A DNA stretch of 64,000 bases, taken from the NCBI GenBank assembly GCA_947493145.1, contig CANLPZ010000002.1, positions 1-64,000 of the forward strand, given 5' to 3'. A program made the translations under genes and the position numbers. The notes under the pieces were generated by a model. The model did not search any database, had not been told where the DNA came from, and worked only from the letters and a program-made list of their open reading frames with translations. Below are positions 51,664-60,478 of this stretch, piece by piece; position 1 is the first letter of the stretch; each line of letters opens with the position of its first letter. Origin of the DNA: an uncultured Paracoccaceae bacterium. Its GTDB lineage: Bacteria; Pseudomonadota; Alphaproteobacteria; Rhodobacterales; Rhodobacteraceae.

Positions 51664-52545
51664 ATGGACAATTGGGATGAAATAAAAACCGCCTATCAGG
51701 TCGCTCGAATGGGGACGGTCAGCGGCGCGGCTGAGGTATTGGGCGTGCACCATGCGACAGTAATTCGTCACATCGATGCACTGGAAACCCGATTGGGGGC
51801 GAAATTATTTCAGCGCCACGCGCGCGGGTATACGGCGACCGAAGCAGGGCAGGACTTAATGCAAGTCGCCCAGACGACGAATGACCAATTTTCTCAACTT
51901 GCTGGGCGTATCCATGGGCGCGGTGCCGCAGTTTCAGGAGAATTGGTTGTGACGACGGTCGCACCCATGTCGGCTTTGGTGGCCGAGGCGATGGCTGGGT
52001 TTCAACGCGAACACCCCGAAATTCGATCGGAATTGATTGTGGACAATCGTGTTCTGCGGCTGGAATACGGCGAAGCGCATGTTGCAATTCGCGCTGGCGC
52101 CAAGGATGAACACCCCGACAATATTGTTCAAAATCTTGCGGATCTATCGGCCACGCTGTGCGCGCATCAAAGTTACATTGACCAATTCGGCCTGTTAAAA
52201 GGGGATGATGACATTCGGAACCATCGTTTCGTGTCATTGTCCGAACTTTCATCGCGTGTTCCGTTTCATCGTTGGATCATGGAAAACGTCCCGCCAGAAA
52301 ACATTGTTTTTCGGGCGTCGAATATGTTGAGTTATGAGGACGCCATTGCGGCGGGGGCTGGAATTGGGTTGATGCCGATTTTCGAAGCCTATCGTCGCGA
52401 CAATATCGTGGAACTTCGACCAGACATGCCAGAATTGATCACAAAATTATGGGTCGTGACCCATGTTGATTTGCATAGAACGTCTAAAGTTCAAGGATTT
52501 ACGAAGTATTTAAAAGAGGCAGCTAAATCTTGGGCAAGCAATTGA
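51664..52545 (+). CDS. LysR-family transcriptional regulator
   Basis: A 293-residue LysR protein with helix-turn-helix near 17-40 (TVSGAAEVLGVHHATVIRHIDA in part) and a ligand domain from about 92. The target is unclear: the divergent gene is ffh and the next gene downstream is a convergent ArsR. GAGGGTC before the start is a fair ribosome binding site. It resembles the LysR at 42607 in its N-terminal and hinge arrangement (ATIRQL-type), but the two are not near-duplicates. Confidence 0.9.
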   Translation: MDNWDEIKTAYQVARMGTVSGAAEVLGVHHATVIRHIDALETRLGAKLFQRHARGYTATEAGQDLMQVAQTTNDQFSQLAGRIHGRGAAVSGELVVTTVAPMSALVAEAMAGFQREHPEIRSELIVDNRVLRLEYGEAHVAIRAGAKDEHPDNIVQNLADLSATLCAHQSYIDQFGLLKGDDDIRNHRFVSLSELSSRVPFHRWIMENVPPENIVFRASNMLSYEDAIAAGAGIGLMPIFEAYRRDNIVELRPDMPELITKLWVVTHVDLHRTSKVQGFTKYLKEAAKSWASN

Positions 52546-52787
52546 TTCGGACTGTCAAAGCTAACTAAAGGGCAGGTTCATCACGTGGGGGTTGTGGTGT
52601 ATCCTTGTAGCTATCGTAAATACTGAATTGTTATCGAGTTTTGGTAAAAGTAGTTATTTTTTCCCCGTTTTGCTTGGGCGAAATACTGTGAGAATAAGTA
52701 TCAAGCAGGGATGAAGAGTTGTGTGATTAGGTGCTGTCAGGCGGGCGTTTGCCTCATCTGTCGCGTATTTAACAAGTAACTGCTTGG

Positions 52788-52813
52788 GCCTGTCTACCGA
52801 ACGGTAGGCAGGC
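52788..52813. terminator. Bidirectional hairpin between LysR and ArsR
   Basis: A 12-pair stem with one wobble (52788-52799 with 52802-52813, tight CGAACG turn) lies just past the convergent ArsR stop. TTTGTTATTTC follows on the plus strand. Likely terminator for one or both converging genes. Confidence 0.65.
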
Positions 52814-52823
52814 TTTGTTATTT

Positions 52824-53159
52824 CTAGCTTTGTTTTGTCGTTCCCAGTTCGTTTTGTAAGAACTCTTCAAAGGCATCAAGATTTACGGCTTCGAATTGCC
52901 CAAAACTTTGCATCCAAATAGAGGCTTCGCGCATCGCATCAGGGTCGAGCTTGCACCATTTAACGCGACCTCGTTTTTCTTGAATGATTAAACCTGCGCG
53001 GGTCAGTATGCCAAGGTGTTTGGAAATCGCGGCCAACGACATGTCAAACGGGTCGGCAACATCCGTTACGGCCATGTCGTCTTCTAACAACATTGACAGA
53101 ATTGCGCGGCGTGTTGGGTCTGCTAGGGCCGCGAAAATAGTATCTAAGGCGGTGCTCAT
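52824..53159 (-). CDS. ArsR-family regulator
   Basis: A 111-residue winged-helix protein opening with FAALADPTRRAILSMLLEDD, followed by the recognition helix region SLAAISKHLGILTRAGLI (about 41-58). No metal-binding CxC motif is present; the single Cys is in VKWCKLD. Such metal-free ArsR proteins often regulate an adjacent SRPBCC gene, but none is adjacent here. A perfect 16-bp palindrome 33 bases upstream suggests self-regulation. Confidence 0.9.
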   Translation of the reverse strand: MSTALDTIFAALADPTRRAILSMLLEDDMAVTDVADPFDMSLAAISKHLGILTRAGLIIQEKRGRVKWCKLDPDAMREASIWMQSFGQFEAVNLDAFEEFLQNELGTTKQS

Positions 53160-53191
53160 AAACTGCCGTTAGCCCGAGCGACCGGCGACAG

Positions 53192-53207
53192 TCAACCAAT
53201 TGGTTGA
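53192..53207. promoter_or_regulatory. ArsR operator palindrome
   Basis: TCAACCAATTGGTTGA is a perfect 16-bp palindrome in the ArsR promoter region and is the only such site seen nearby. The CAACC/GGTTG halves fit SdpR-like ArsR operators. Confidence 0.75.
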
Positions 53208-53386
53208 ATAATGAAAAGTTTCGAGTTTATCCATTTGGTATCGAAATTTTAGAAAAGAAATCACATAGGTTGGATTTTTAATCATTTAATTTCAATTATT
53301 TAGATCGGGCTGATCGTTGCAATTCTGGCTGTTGACTCATTTCGCGCCCCATCGTAGCACTGCCCCAAGTCCGAAAGGTTGTTTTC

Positions 53387-53725
53387 ATGTCTAAACAGGA
53401 CCACAACACAGATCTTGATGCGCTCGATGCGCGGATCAAAGAGTTGAAGTCTAAAGGCGAGGAAACACCGACGGAAGATCACTATTCTCAAGCCAATCAG
53501 GGCTGGCGGATGGTGACAGAACTTGTCGCTGGGCTCATGCTTGGCGTGGGGGCCGGATACGGGTTGGATCGTCTGTTTGGGACTATTCCGATTTTTTTGG
53601 TTCTCTGTACATTGTTTGGCTTTGCGGCTGGGGTGAATGTGATGCTCCGAACAGCCAAAGAGTTTGAAAAGTCAAAAGCGGCTGATGAGGCCGCGCAAAA
53701 CGAAGGAAGCGACAGCAATGGCTGA
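53387..53725 (+). CDS. atpI: ATP synthase protein I
   Basis: A 112-residue accessory protein for assembly of the c-ring. Two membrane helices (about 43-60 and 66-86) contain [23 protein letters not shown] (in part), typical of AtpI. It leads the FO operon and overlaps atpB by 8 bases. The ribosome binding site upstream (AAAGG with an 8-9 base gap) is fair. Confidence 0.92.
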   Translation: MSKQDHNTDLDALDARIKELKSKGEETPTEDHYSQANQGWRMVTELVAGLMLGVGAGYGLDRLFGTIPIFLVLCTLFGFAAGVNVMLRTAKEFEKSKAADEAAQNEGSDSNG

Positions 53726-54500
53726 TAAAGCGCATGCGGAAGAAGGTTCAGGTCTGGTTTTCCACCCAATGGATCAGTTTATCGTCAAGCCCTTGTTCGG
53801 TGACGGCCCAATCCACTGGTACACACCAACAAATGTGACCCTTTGGATGGCGCTGACGGTTGTCGTTATCGTTTTGATGCTTGTGATCGGTACGCGCCGT
53901 CGCGCTGTTGTTCCAACGCGGTCGCAGTCGATCGGTGAATTGGCATATGGCTTTATCTACAAAATGGTCGAAGATGTTGCTGGTAAGGATGCTGTACGCT
54001 TCTTCCCCTATATCATGACTTTGTTCATGTTTATCGTCATCTCAAACTTCCTTGGCCTATTGCCAACTGCGTTTACAACGACATCCCACATTGCGGTAAC
54101 GGCGGTTCTGGCGCTTGCTGTTTTCTTAACAGTCACCGTTTTGGGTTTTGTTTTGAACGGCACCAAATTTCTTGGGTTGTTCTGGGTTTCTTCAGCGCCC
54201 TTGGCGTTGCGCCCCGTCTTAGCAATTATTGAACTGTTTTCTTATTTCGTCCGTCCTGTAAGCCATTCTATCCGTCTTGCGGGTAACATGATGGCTGGTC
54301 ACGCGGTTATCAAAGTGTTCGCAGGCTTTGCGCCAATGATCTTGTTGTCCACAGGCATTGGCCTTGTTGTGACACCATTGTCGATCTTGGCGATCACCGC
54401 GATGTACGGACTGGAAATGCTTGTGTCCTTTGTACAGGCATATGTCTTCACAATCCTAACATGTGTGTATCTGAAAGATGCACTGCATCCATCACACTAA
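53718..54500 (+). CDS. atpB: ATP synthase FO subunit a
   Basis: Proton-channel subunit, 260 residues with five or six membrane helices. The essential arginine lies in [18 protein letters not shown] (about 190-207), and the C-terminal [21 protein letters not shown] is the family helix. ATG 53718 is within the end of atpI and is chosen over an upstream in-frame ATG at 53664, as it starts the conserved N-terminus with GAAGCGACAG upstream. Confidence 0.95.
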   Translation: MADKAHAEEGSGLVFHPMDQFIVKPLFGDGPIHWYTPTNVTLWMALTVVVIVLMLVIGTRRRAVVPTRSQSIGELAYGFIYKMVEDVAGKDAVRFFPYIMTLFMFIVISNFLGLLPTAFTTTSHIAVTAVLALAVFLTVTVLGFVLNGTKFLGLFWVSSAPLALRPVLAIIELFSYFVRPVSHSIRLAGNMMAGHAVIKVFAGFAPMILLSTGIGLVVTPLSILAITAMYGLEMLVSFVQAYVFTILTCVYLKDALHPSH

Positions 54501-54550
54501 CGGATTTGAATACCCTCTAATCTCAACTTCCAATCGTAAGGAGAATTATC

Positions 54551-54775
54551 ATGGAAGGCGAACTAGCACACATCGGCGCAGGTCTTGCGGGTCTAGGAAC
54601 AGGTTTGGCAGCATTGGGCGTTGGTAACGTTGCTGCAAACTTCTTGGCTGGCGCATTGCGCAACCCTTCAGCTGCTGCAAGCCAGACAGCGACACTATTC
54701 ATCGGCATCGCGTTTGCCGAAGCTTTGGGCATCTTCTCTTTCTTGGTTGCCCTACTATTGATGTTCGCCGTTTAA
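54551..54775 (+). CDS. atpE: ATP synthase FO subunit c
   Basis: The proteolipid of the rotor ring, 74 residues in a two-helix hairpin. The glycine-rich first helix ([16 protein letters not shown]) and the polar loop region are clear. The proton-carrying carboxylate is in [13 protein letters not shown] (Glu near 57). AAGGAG precedes the start. It is made in many copies per enzyme, and a hairpin follows it. Confidence 0.95.
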   Translation: MEGELAHIGAGLAGLGTGLAALGVGNVAANFLAGALRNPSAAASQTATLFIGIAFAEALGIFSFLVALLLMFAV

Positions 54776-54803
54776 TTCTGAACGACTGAACAATCCTTAC
54801 GAT

Positions 54804-54832
54804 CGGGCGGGTCACCTTGTGTGATCCGTCCG
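54804..54832 (+). terminator. Hairpin after atpE
   Basis: A 12-pair stem with two G-T pairs (54804-54815 with 54821-54832) lies 28 bases after the atpE stop. There is no T-run, so mRNA stabilisation or partial termination that raises c-subunit output is more likely than full stop. Confidence 0.55.
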
Positions 54833-54868
54833 GTGTAAATCTCAGGCTTTCAGCCACCGGAGGACACC

Positions 54869-55393
54869 ATGGCCAGTGAGGCAAAAGAGGCAGGCGAAGC
54901 AACCGTCGCAATGCCGCAACTTGATCCCTCAACCTTCCCAAACCAGATTTTCTGGTTGTTGGTGACGCTTGTCGTGATCTATTTCGTTCTGTCGCGCATC
55001 GCGTTGCCACGGATCGCAGCCGTTTTGGCAGAACGCCAAGGTACGATCACCAACGATATCGCTGCCGCAGAAGAGCTGAAACAAAAAGCAGCGGACGCGG
55101 AAACAGCATATAATCAGGCATTGGCAGACGCCCGTGTCGAAGCTGCGCGTATCGTGAACGAAGCCAAGGCGGAAATCCAAGCCGACTTGGACAAAGAAAT
55201 TCAAAAAGCCGACAAAAAGATCGAGGCGAAAGCCGCTGAATCTGAAAAGGCGATTGCAGAAATCCGCGAGGGTGCATTGGCATCCGTTAAAGACGTGGCC
55301 AAGAGCACAACCAAAGAATTGGTTGCAGCGTTTGGTGGCAAAGCGGACGCAAAAACAATCACCGCGGCTATCAACGCCCGTTTGAAAGGATAG
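54869..55393 (+). CDS. atpG: ATP synthase FO subunit b'
   Basis: One of two different b-type stalk subunits, 174 residues. One membrane helix at about 28-48 ([21 protein letters not shown] in part), then a long charged coiled coil rich in Ala, Glu and Lys. Paired b and b' subunits are typical of photosynthetic and many alphaproteobacterial ATP synthases. GGAGGA lies upstream. The symbol atpF' or atpX is also used. Confidence 0.9.
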   Translation: MASEAKEAGEATVAMPQLDPSTFPNQIFWLLVTLVVIYFVLSRIALPRIAAVLAERQGTITNDIAAAEELKQKAADAETAYNQALADARVEAARIVNEAKAEIQADLDKEIQKADKKIEAKAAESEKAIAEIREGALASVKDVAKSTTKELVAAFGGKADAKTITAAINARLKG

Positions 55394-55397
55394 GACC

Positions 55398-55958
55398 ATG
55401 AAAAAACTCACTATCCTTTTGGCGGCAACCGCAACGGCACAACCGGCATTGGCCGCCTCTGGACCGTTCTTTTCGTTGAACAACTCTGACTTTGTTGTTC
55501 TGATCGCGTTCATCGTTTTTATCGGCGTTTTGTTGTTCTTCAAAGTTCCGTCAATGATGGGCAAGATGCTGGACGGCCGTGCAGACGGAATTAAGTCTGA
55601 TCTGGACGAAGCAAAAAAGCTGCGTGAAGATGCACAAACGATGTTGGCCTCTTACGAGCGCAAGCAGAAAGAAGTGCAAGGTCAGGCGGACCGTATTGTT
55701 GAAACTGCGAAAGCCGAAGCAGCTGCCGCTGCGGAACAAGCGAAGGCAGACATAAAGACATCGATCGAACGTCGCCTTGCCGCAGCTGAGGACCAAATTG
55801 CCTCTGCAGAAGCATCAGCTGTTAAAGAAATCCGCGACCAAGCTGTCACCGTGGCCGTAGGCGCCGCCAACGACATTATCGCGAAACAGATGACCGCCAA
55901 AGACGGCAACGCCCTGATCGAAGACGCGATTGCAGAGGTGTCAACACGTCTGAACTAA
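55398..55958 (+). CDS. atpF: ATP synthase FO subunit b
   Basis: The second stalk subunit, 186 residues. The N-terminal stretch of about 20 residues looks like a signal peptide ([14 protein letters not shown]). A membrane helix at 30-50 ([18 protein letters not shown]) and a long coiled coil ([24 protein letters not shown] in part) follow. It starts 4 bases after atpF'. The operon ends with a clear terminator; F1 genes are elsewhere. Confidence 0.92.
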   Translation: MKKLTILLAATATAQPALAASGPFFSLNNSDFVVLIAFIVFIGVLLFFKVPSMMGKMLDGRADGIKSDLDEAKKLREDAQTMLASYERKQKEVQGQADRIVETAKAEAAAAAEQAKADIKTSIERRLAAAEDQIASAEASAVKEIRDQAVTVAVGAANDIIAKQMTAKDGNALIEDAIAEVSTRLN

Positions 55959-55982
55959 GCTGGTTCGACCTTTAGAAATTTG

Positions 55983-56014
55983 AAAGCCCAAGGTGAAAGC
56001 CTTGGGCTTTTTTT
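55983..56014 (+). terminator. Terminator of FO operon
   Basis: Eleven-bp stem AAAGCCCAAGG/CCTTGGGCTTT (55983-55993 with 56000-56010, loop TGAAAG) with T7, 25 bases after the atpF stop. A strong intrinsic terminator. Confidence 0.93.
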
Positions 56015-56084
56015 GTGCGACATAGTACAATATTTGATTTTTCTAACGTTATGGTACTTTTGATAGCGAAGGATTTAGTAAAAA

Positions 56085-57044
56085 ATGAATTTTATTTTAA
56101 AGTTGTCTCGTGCTGTTTTCCCTTCATTAGGGTTGCTCATTGTTTTAGTTGCTCTTTTCTATTTTGTTCTTAAGAGTGATTTTAACATTGTCAGCAACAT
56201 TTTTCTGATCGCCGCACCGGTGATTTTTGGATTCATCGCAGCTTGGTTCGCCCCAGACTTTAGAAAGCTCCGACTGCTGAAGTCGATGTTATGGCTTTGG
56301 GCGCTAGTTATCATTACTTTGTGCCTATCCTTTGTGTCGGGCCTTGCTGGAATGATATGTGTCGCAATGGCTGCGGTGCCTCTTTTGCTTGCTGCGGTTA
56401 TTGGACTTCTAATCCAATTGAGTATTGAGCGATACAAAACACAAAAGACAGATGCGCTTCGGGTCAGTCTGTTGCCAATGTTGATCTTTGTTGTTTTAGC
56501 CATACCACCTTCAGGGGCGCGTTACTTTGAGATTGAGCACTCCGTGATCATTGATGCACATCCTGAAGCCGTTTTTGCGTTGCTTCAAAATATTCGCGAA
56601 ATTTCGGAGGATGAAGTTCCAACACGACTGGTCCATCTTTTTGGTATTCCAAAACCCACTGCTGCAATTTGGGAAGAGACAGAAACAGGTGCAATTCGAC
56701 ATGCGCATTGGACCGATAAAGTACATTTTATCGAACGCATCACTTCGATGAAGATAAACGAGGAAATCCAATGGGAATTTGAATTCCCCGAAGGATGGAT
56801 CGAAACGGGAATTGAAGACCCTAATTTGAAAATTGGTGACGGAAGATTTGATGTGGTATCGGGCGGTTACTTTTTGGAGCCTGTTCACGGCGGAACTAAA
56901 CTCATATTGAAAACAGTGACCTACGATAACTCGGGGCTCAGATTCTATGCGAAGTTTTGGCATAAAGTCGTTTTCACAAACCTTCATGAAACTTGTTTGA
57001 ATGTGGTAAAAAACCGACTAGAAAAAGCGCGTGGTCAGATTTAG
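56085..57044 (+). CDS. Membrane protein with SRPBCC domain
   Basis: A 319-residue protein in two parts. Residues 1-145 hold about five membrane helices (9-30, 36-55, 67-85, 90-115, 128-142). Residues 150-319 look like a SRPBCC/polyketide-cyclase-like fold: HSVIIDAHPEAVFALLQNIREI, then ITSMKINEEIQWEFEFPEG, and a closing C-terminal helix FTNLHETCLNVVKNRLEKA. The soluble part probably binds a hydrophobic ligand. Function unknown. The DNA is richer in A+T than the neighbouring atp operon, and the gene stands alone. Confidence 0.75.
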   Translation: MNFILKLSRAVFPSLGLLIVLVALFYFVLKSDFNIVSNIFLIAAPVIFGFIAAWFAPDFRKLRLLKSMLWLWALVIITLCLSFVSGLAGMICVAMAAVPLLLAAVIGLLIQLSIERYKTQKTDALRVSLLPMLIFVVLAIPPSGARYFEIEHSVIIDAHPEAVFALLQNIREISEDEVPTRLVHLFGIPKPTAAIWEETETGAIRHAHWTDKVHFIERITSMKINEEIQWEFEFPEGWIETGIEDPNLKIGDGRFDVVSGGYFLEPVHGGTKLILKTVTYDNSGLRFYAKFWHKVVFTNLHETCLNVVKNRLEKARGQI

Positions 57045-57069
57045 GCACTGCCGTGCCAGATAAACAATT

Positions 57070-57148
57070 GCCCAATCTCCGATTAGGCAGCGCCCGAACC
57101 TCCCCCATGGGGAGGGCGCTTTGCACCCACCCCTCGGCTCGGGCGCGG
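57070..57148. repeat. Full copy of composite palindromic repeat
   Basis: Same three-part structure as 8057-8134. A first hairpin GCCCAATC-TCC-GATTAGGC is at 57070-57088, then the CGCCCGAACC...CTCGGCTCGGGCG outer stem encloses CCTCCCCCATGGGGAGG. It fills the gap between converging genes. The first hairpin has a changed loop and one stem mismatch compared with the other copy. Confidence 0.8.
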
Positions 57149-57154
57149 ATTAAA

Positions 57155-58747
57155 TTAGACGTCCAGCCCGTTCGCCACTTTCAACTTATACAACAACAGC
57201 GTCTCTTCCCTCGGCCATTCCGCCGAGGAAAACACTATTCCATCTTCCCAAAATTCTGCTGGTTTCCACGCGCTGCGTTCTGTGCGGCGTGTTTCAAGAT
57301 GCGCGATAATCTGGGCGCGCATTCTAACCTGACGCTCAAAGGTTGTAGGATCATCCAGTAGGTTCGTCAGCTCAAACGGATCGCTCTCCAGATCATACAG
57401 CTCGTCGTCGTCCCCCCAACAGGCGGTGTATTTCCAACCGTCCATATAAAGGATTTTCTGAAAGCTCACGTCGCCGGAATGACCAAAATGATCGCAGATC
57501 ATCGCGTCGCGGGAGACGTCGCCAGCGGCCAATGGCAACAGGCTGTCGCCATCCAATGGTAACGGATGCAGGTCGGTCACATCCGCCCCCGCCGCATCGA
57601 ACATCGTGGCGGTGACGTCGAGCAGGTTGACGGGGGCTGTGACCTTCGCCCCCGACGTGATCCCCTCTGGCCAGCGCATGACCAGCGGGATGCGGGCGAC
57701 CTCTTCGGTGAAGCTTGAATATTTGTCCCAGCCCGCGCCATGGGCCGCGATTCCGTCGCCGTGATCAGCGGTCACGATAAACAGCGTGTCGCGGTCTAAA
57801 CCCGTTTCGCGAAGGGCCGCGTCGATCCGGCCCACGGCCGCATCCGTCTGTAATCCTGCTGCATAGCAATGGCCCAACACGGTCTGCCACGTCTTCCAAT
57901 CTGGCCAACGTTCAAACGCGCGGTGTTGGCAGCGCAGGTCGCGCTGTACACGGTACCGCCATGGTTTGTCTGACAGGTCTTCGTCAAAGCTGGGGTAGGG
58001 CGGGATGGCCTGTGGGTCGACCATGTCCACGAACTCTTGGGATGGGTAATACGGGTGATGCGGTCCCCACATGCTGATGACCATCGAAAACGGCTGATCG
58101 CGATCCGCGCGTGCCAAATCATGGATCGCATCCACGGCCATGTTCGCCATGAACATCTGTTCTTGGACCTCGGACGATCCCAGCAACACACCCGCACCGT
58201 CCATAAAGTCCCAAGGTTCATCGGGGTCCATCAGAACCTCAGTCCCGTTGAGTTCAGGCCGCAAAAGATGGTGGTCGATCCGGCAACGGGGCTGCGGTTC
58301 TCCGATCCGTTTCAGATAGGCTTTGTAGGTATCCGAAGCATAAAGGTTGCCATATTCTGGCAAAGACCAACCCTTTAACCCATAATCCGCGGCGACTTTG
58401 TTCACGCCACAGTGCCATTTTCCAAAATAATAGTTATCGTAGCCGGCATTCGCGAGCACTTGATTATACAGCACCTCGTCCTCTCGAAACTCGGTCCGGT
58501 TATAAGGGATCGGATATTCGCTGTTCCATCGCAGCCCATGTTTATCAGGGCGCTTACCGGTCAAAAAACTTGCCCGCGACGGTGTGCAAATCGGGGTAAT
58601 TGCATAAGCGCGGTCGAACCAAGCGCCCTCGGCACCCAGACGGTCCAAATTGGGCCAGCGATAGGGGTACCTGTCCGTGCCATAGTGACCCGCGAAGGCC
58701 ACGTGATCGGCCAAAATCATAACGATATTGGGGCGTGTCTTTGTCAC
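57155..58747 (-). CDS. Sulfatase (arylsulfatase/choline-sulfatase type)
   Basis: Hydrolyses sulfate esters. The 530 residues belong to the alkaline phosphatase superfamily. The formylglycine motif C54-T-P-S-R is in ITPICTPSRASFLTGKRP, metal-site residues are near D14-H15, and TADHGDGIAAHG gives another. Cys-type motifs need an FGly-generating enzyme, which is not in the window. Lack of a signal peptide points to the cytoplasm. The start overlaps the GntR stop by four bases, so it belongs to that unit. Substrate unknown. Confidence 0.9.
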   Translation of the reverse strand: MTKTRPNIVMILADHVAFAGHYGTDRYPYRWPNLDRLGAEGAWFDRAYAITPICTPSRASFLTGKRPDKHGLRWNSEYPIPYNRTEFREDEVLYNQVLANAGYDNYYFGKWHCGVNKVAADYGLKGWSLPEYGNLYASDTYKAYLKRIGEPQPRCRIDHHLLRPELNGTEVLMDPDEPWDFMDGAGVLLGSSEVQEQMFMANMAVDAIHDLARADRDQPFSMVISMWGPHHPYYPSQEFVDMVDPQAIPPYPSFDEDLSDKPWRYRVQRDLRCQHRAFERWPDWKTWQTVLGHCYAAGLQTDAAVGRIDAALRETGLDRDTLFIVTADHGDGIAAHGAGWDKYSSFTEEVARIPLVMRWPEGITSGAKVTAPVNLLDVTATMFDAAGADVTDLHPLPLDGDSLLPLAAGDVSRDAMICDHFGHSGDVSFQKILYMDGWKYTACWGDDDELYDLESDPFELTNLLDDPTTFERQVRMRAQIIAHLETRRTERSAWKPAEFWEDGIVFSSAEWPREETLLLYKLKVANGLDV

Positions 58748-59514
58748 GTTTTGGCTTGTGTGTGCTCAAGTCGCAGTTTGGCGACTTGTTCGTTGTGGTC
58801 AGCTGTCACTTTATCTTGCAGGCGCGCCTCAACATAATTCAAATGTGCTTCAACTGCGGCACGTGCCCCGTCAGGATCGCGGGCCTGCAAAGCGTCGTTA
58901 ATCGCGCGGTGTTGTTCCAACAATTCGTCGCGTGTCGTACGCTGGCGGAACATGACTTGACGATTGTAGAACACGCCGTTGCGTAAAAGTTCATACATCG
59001 ATCGCAGCATATGAAGCATCACAACGTTATGGCTGGCCTCAATAATTGCCAAATGGAAATCCGCGTCCAAATGCGATTCTTCTGTTGCATCACGTTTCGA
59101 ATGCGCCGTGGCCATTTTTTCAAAAACGGTGTTAATCACCGCTAAATCGGTATCCGATCCCAGCCGCGCGGCACGTTCGGCGGCAAGGCCTTCCATATCG
59201 CGACGAAATGAAATGTAGTCAAAAATGGCTTCGTCATGGTCGGAAAATAGCTGAACCAAAGCTGGCGAAAACGCAGATCCCAACACATCAGCGACAAAGA
59301 CGCCAGATCCCGCACGGCTTTCTAATAATCCGGCTGTTTGAAGTTCGCCTAGCGCCTCGCGCAATGACGGGCGCGAAACACCCAAACGTTCGGAAAGCTC
59401 ACGTTCGCTTGGCAGACGTTCGCCCGGACGAAGGATGCCGCGAAGGATCAACAACTCAATCTGTTTAACGACCGAATGCGATAGCTTTTCGGCATTCACT
59501 TTTTGAAACGGCAT
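58744..59514 (-). CDS. GntR-family regulator (FadR/PdhR type)
   Basis: A 256-residue regulator. The winged helix includes LPSERELSERLGVSRPSLREAL (in part, about 34-54). A C-terminal FCD ligand domain follows, with DFHLAIIEASHN and later histidines that bind a metal. It is co-transcribed with the sulfatase by a 4-base overlap, and an operator lies just upstream. Probably a sulfatase-operon regulator whose ligand may be the freed sugar or alcohol. Confidence 0.92.
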   Translation of the reverse strand: MPFQKVNAEKLSHSVVKQIELLILRGILRPGERLPSERELSERLGVSRPSLREALGELQTAGLLESRAGSGVFVADVLGSAFSPALVQLFSDHDEAIFDYISFRRDMEGLAAERAARLGSDTDLAVINTVFEKMATAHSKRDATEESHLDADFHLAIIEASHNVVMLHMLRSMYELLRNGVFYNRQVMFRQRTTRDELLEQHRAINDALQARDPDGARAAVEAHLNYVEARLQDKVTADHNEQVAKLRLEHTQAKT

Positions 59515-59525
59515 GCGAAATCTCC

Positions 59526-59546
59526 TTGGTCAATTTATATGACCAA
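59526..59546. promoter_or_regulatory. GntR operator palindrome
   Basis: TTGGTCA-N7-TGACCAA is a perfect inverted repeat 12 bases upstream of the GntR start, overlapping its probable promoter. The TTGGT/ACCAA halves match FadR-family operators. Confidence 0.8.
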
Positions 59547-59644
59547 TTAGAGGCGGCGACAATGGGGGTGTTCGTACTGCGTAGTCTGTAGCGAAGATCG
59601 GTTTTGAGATTAACAAATCAAAACCGTTTGTTCAAAAGCGGCTG

Positions 59645-59677
59645 TTTAAAAAAGACCCCGCGATAAGAGGGGTCTTT
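59645..59677 (-). terminator. Terminator after OmpA gene
   Basis: Nine-bp stem AAAGACCCC/GGGGTCTTT (59651-59659 with 59669-59677). On the minus strand it is followed by a T-run, 20 bases past the stop of the OmpA-family gene. Plus-strand T-run after 59679 means it may also work for other transcripts. Confidence 0.88.
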
Positions 59678-59696
59678 GGTTTTTTAGTTCTTGGGC

Positions 59697-60359
59697 TTAC
59701 GCGTTCGGCGTGATGATGATCTCAACCCGACGGTTTTGCGCTTTACCTTCTTCGGTCAGGTTGGTCGCAACGGGTTGGTCCTCGCCTCGGCCACGTGACA
59801 CCACACGAAACGGCGCGACACCTGCATCCATCAAGATGTTTGCCACCGCGTCGGCGCGTCGGTTCGACAGATCAAGGTTATAGGCCGCTGAACCAGTGTT
59901 GTCTGTATGGCCCAAAACATTCACGGTCGTGTTTGGATATCGGTTAATGCTGTCGGCCAATGTCGTCAGTTCGCTGCGAAGATCAGGACGGACAAAAGCA
60001 CTGTCGGACGCGAACAAGATATCTTGCGGCAATGTCACAATCAGCTGGTTGCCCGTATTAACGATACGCGCGGTTCCACCAAGGTTTTGACGAAGCTCTG
60101 CTTCCTGTTTGTCCAGTTGGCTGCCGATAACAGCACCGCCGCCTGCGCCAATTATGCCGCCAACAATCGCGCCTTTACGGCGCTCTTCTTTATTATCGCC
60201 TTTGATAATGCCGATGGTCGCGCCAGTCAGCGCACCGATCAACGCACCGTTTTTCGTTTTCGCATTTGGATCTGTTCCGATTGCGTTCGGGTCCGTACAC
60301 GCGGTGACGGCCATCATCGACACACCCGCAAGCACCAAAGAAAGTTTCGAACTAATCAT
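59697..60359 (-). CDS. OmpA-family outer membrane lipoprotein
   Basis: A 220-residue envelope protein. A lipoprotein signal ends at C21 (AVTAC). A Gly-rich stretch follows (about 38-82) with KGAIVGGIIGAGGGAVIGSQL, typical of YfiB/YcfJ-like glycine-zipper segments. A C-terminal OmpA peptidoglycan-binding domain from about 105 shows LGHTDNTGSAAYNLDLSNRRAD and a QNRRVEI end. ATG 60359 has GAGG upstream, better than 60386. It probably links the outer membrane to the wall. Confidence 0.9.
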   Translation of the reverse strand: MISSKLSLVLAGVSMMAVTACTDPNAIGTDPNAKTKNGALIGALTGATIGIIKGDNKEERRKGAIVGGIIGAGGGAVIGSQLDKQEAELRQNLGGTARIVNTGNQLIVTLPQDILFASDSAFVRPDLRSELTTLADSINRYPNTTVNVLGHTDNTGSAAYNLDLSNRRADAVANILMDAGVAPFRVVSRGRGEDQPVATNLTEEGKAQNRRVEIIITPNA

Positions 60360-60478
60360 ATTTGCCTCGTATTCGTTATGACGCAAAACGCGCCTTGCCT
60401 GTTATGTTATCGATTAGAGAGCAATGATATCCAATATCAAGGGGGAAATGGGGCGAAAACCGGCACAAATTCGCGTTT

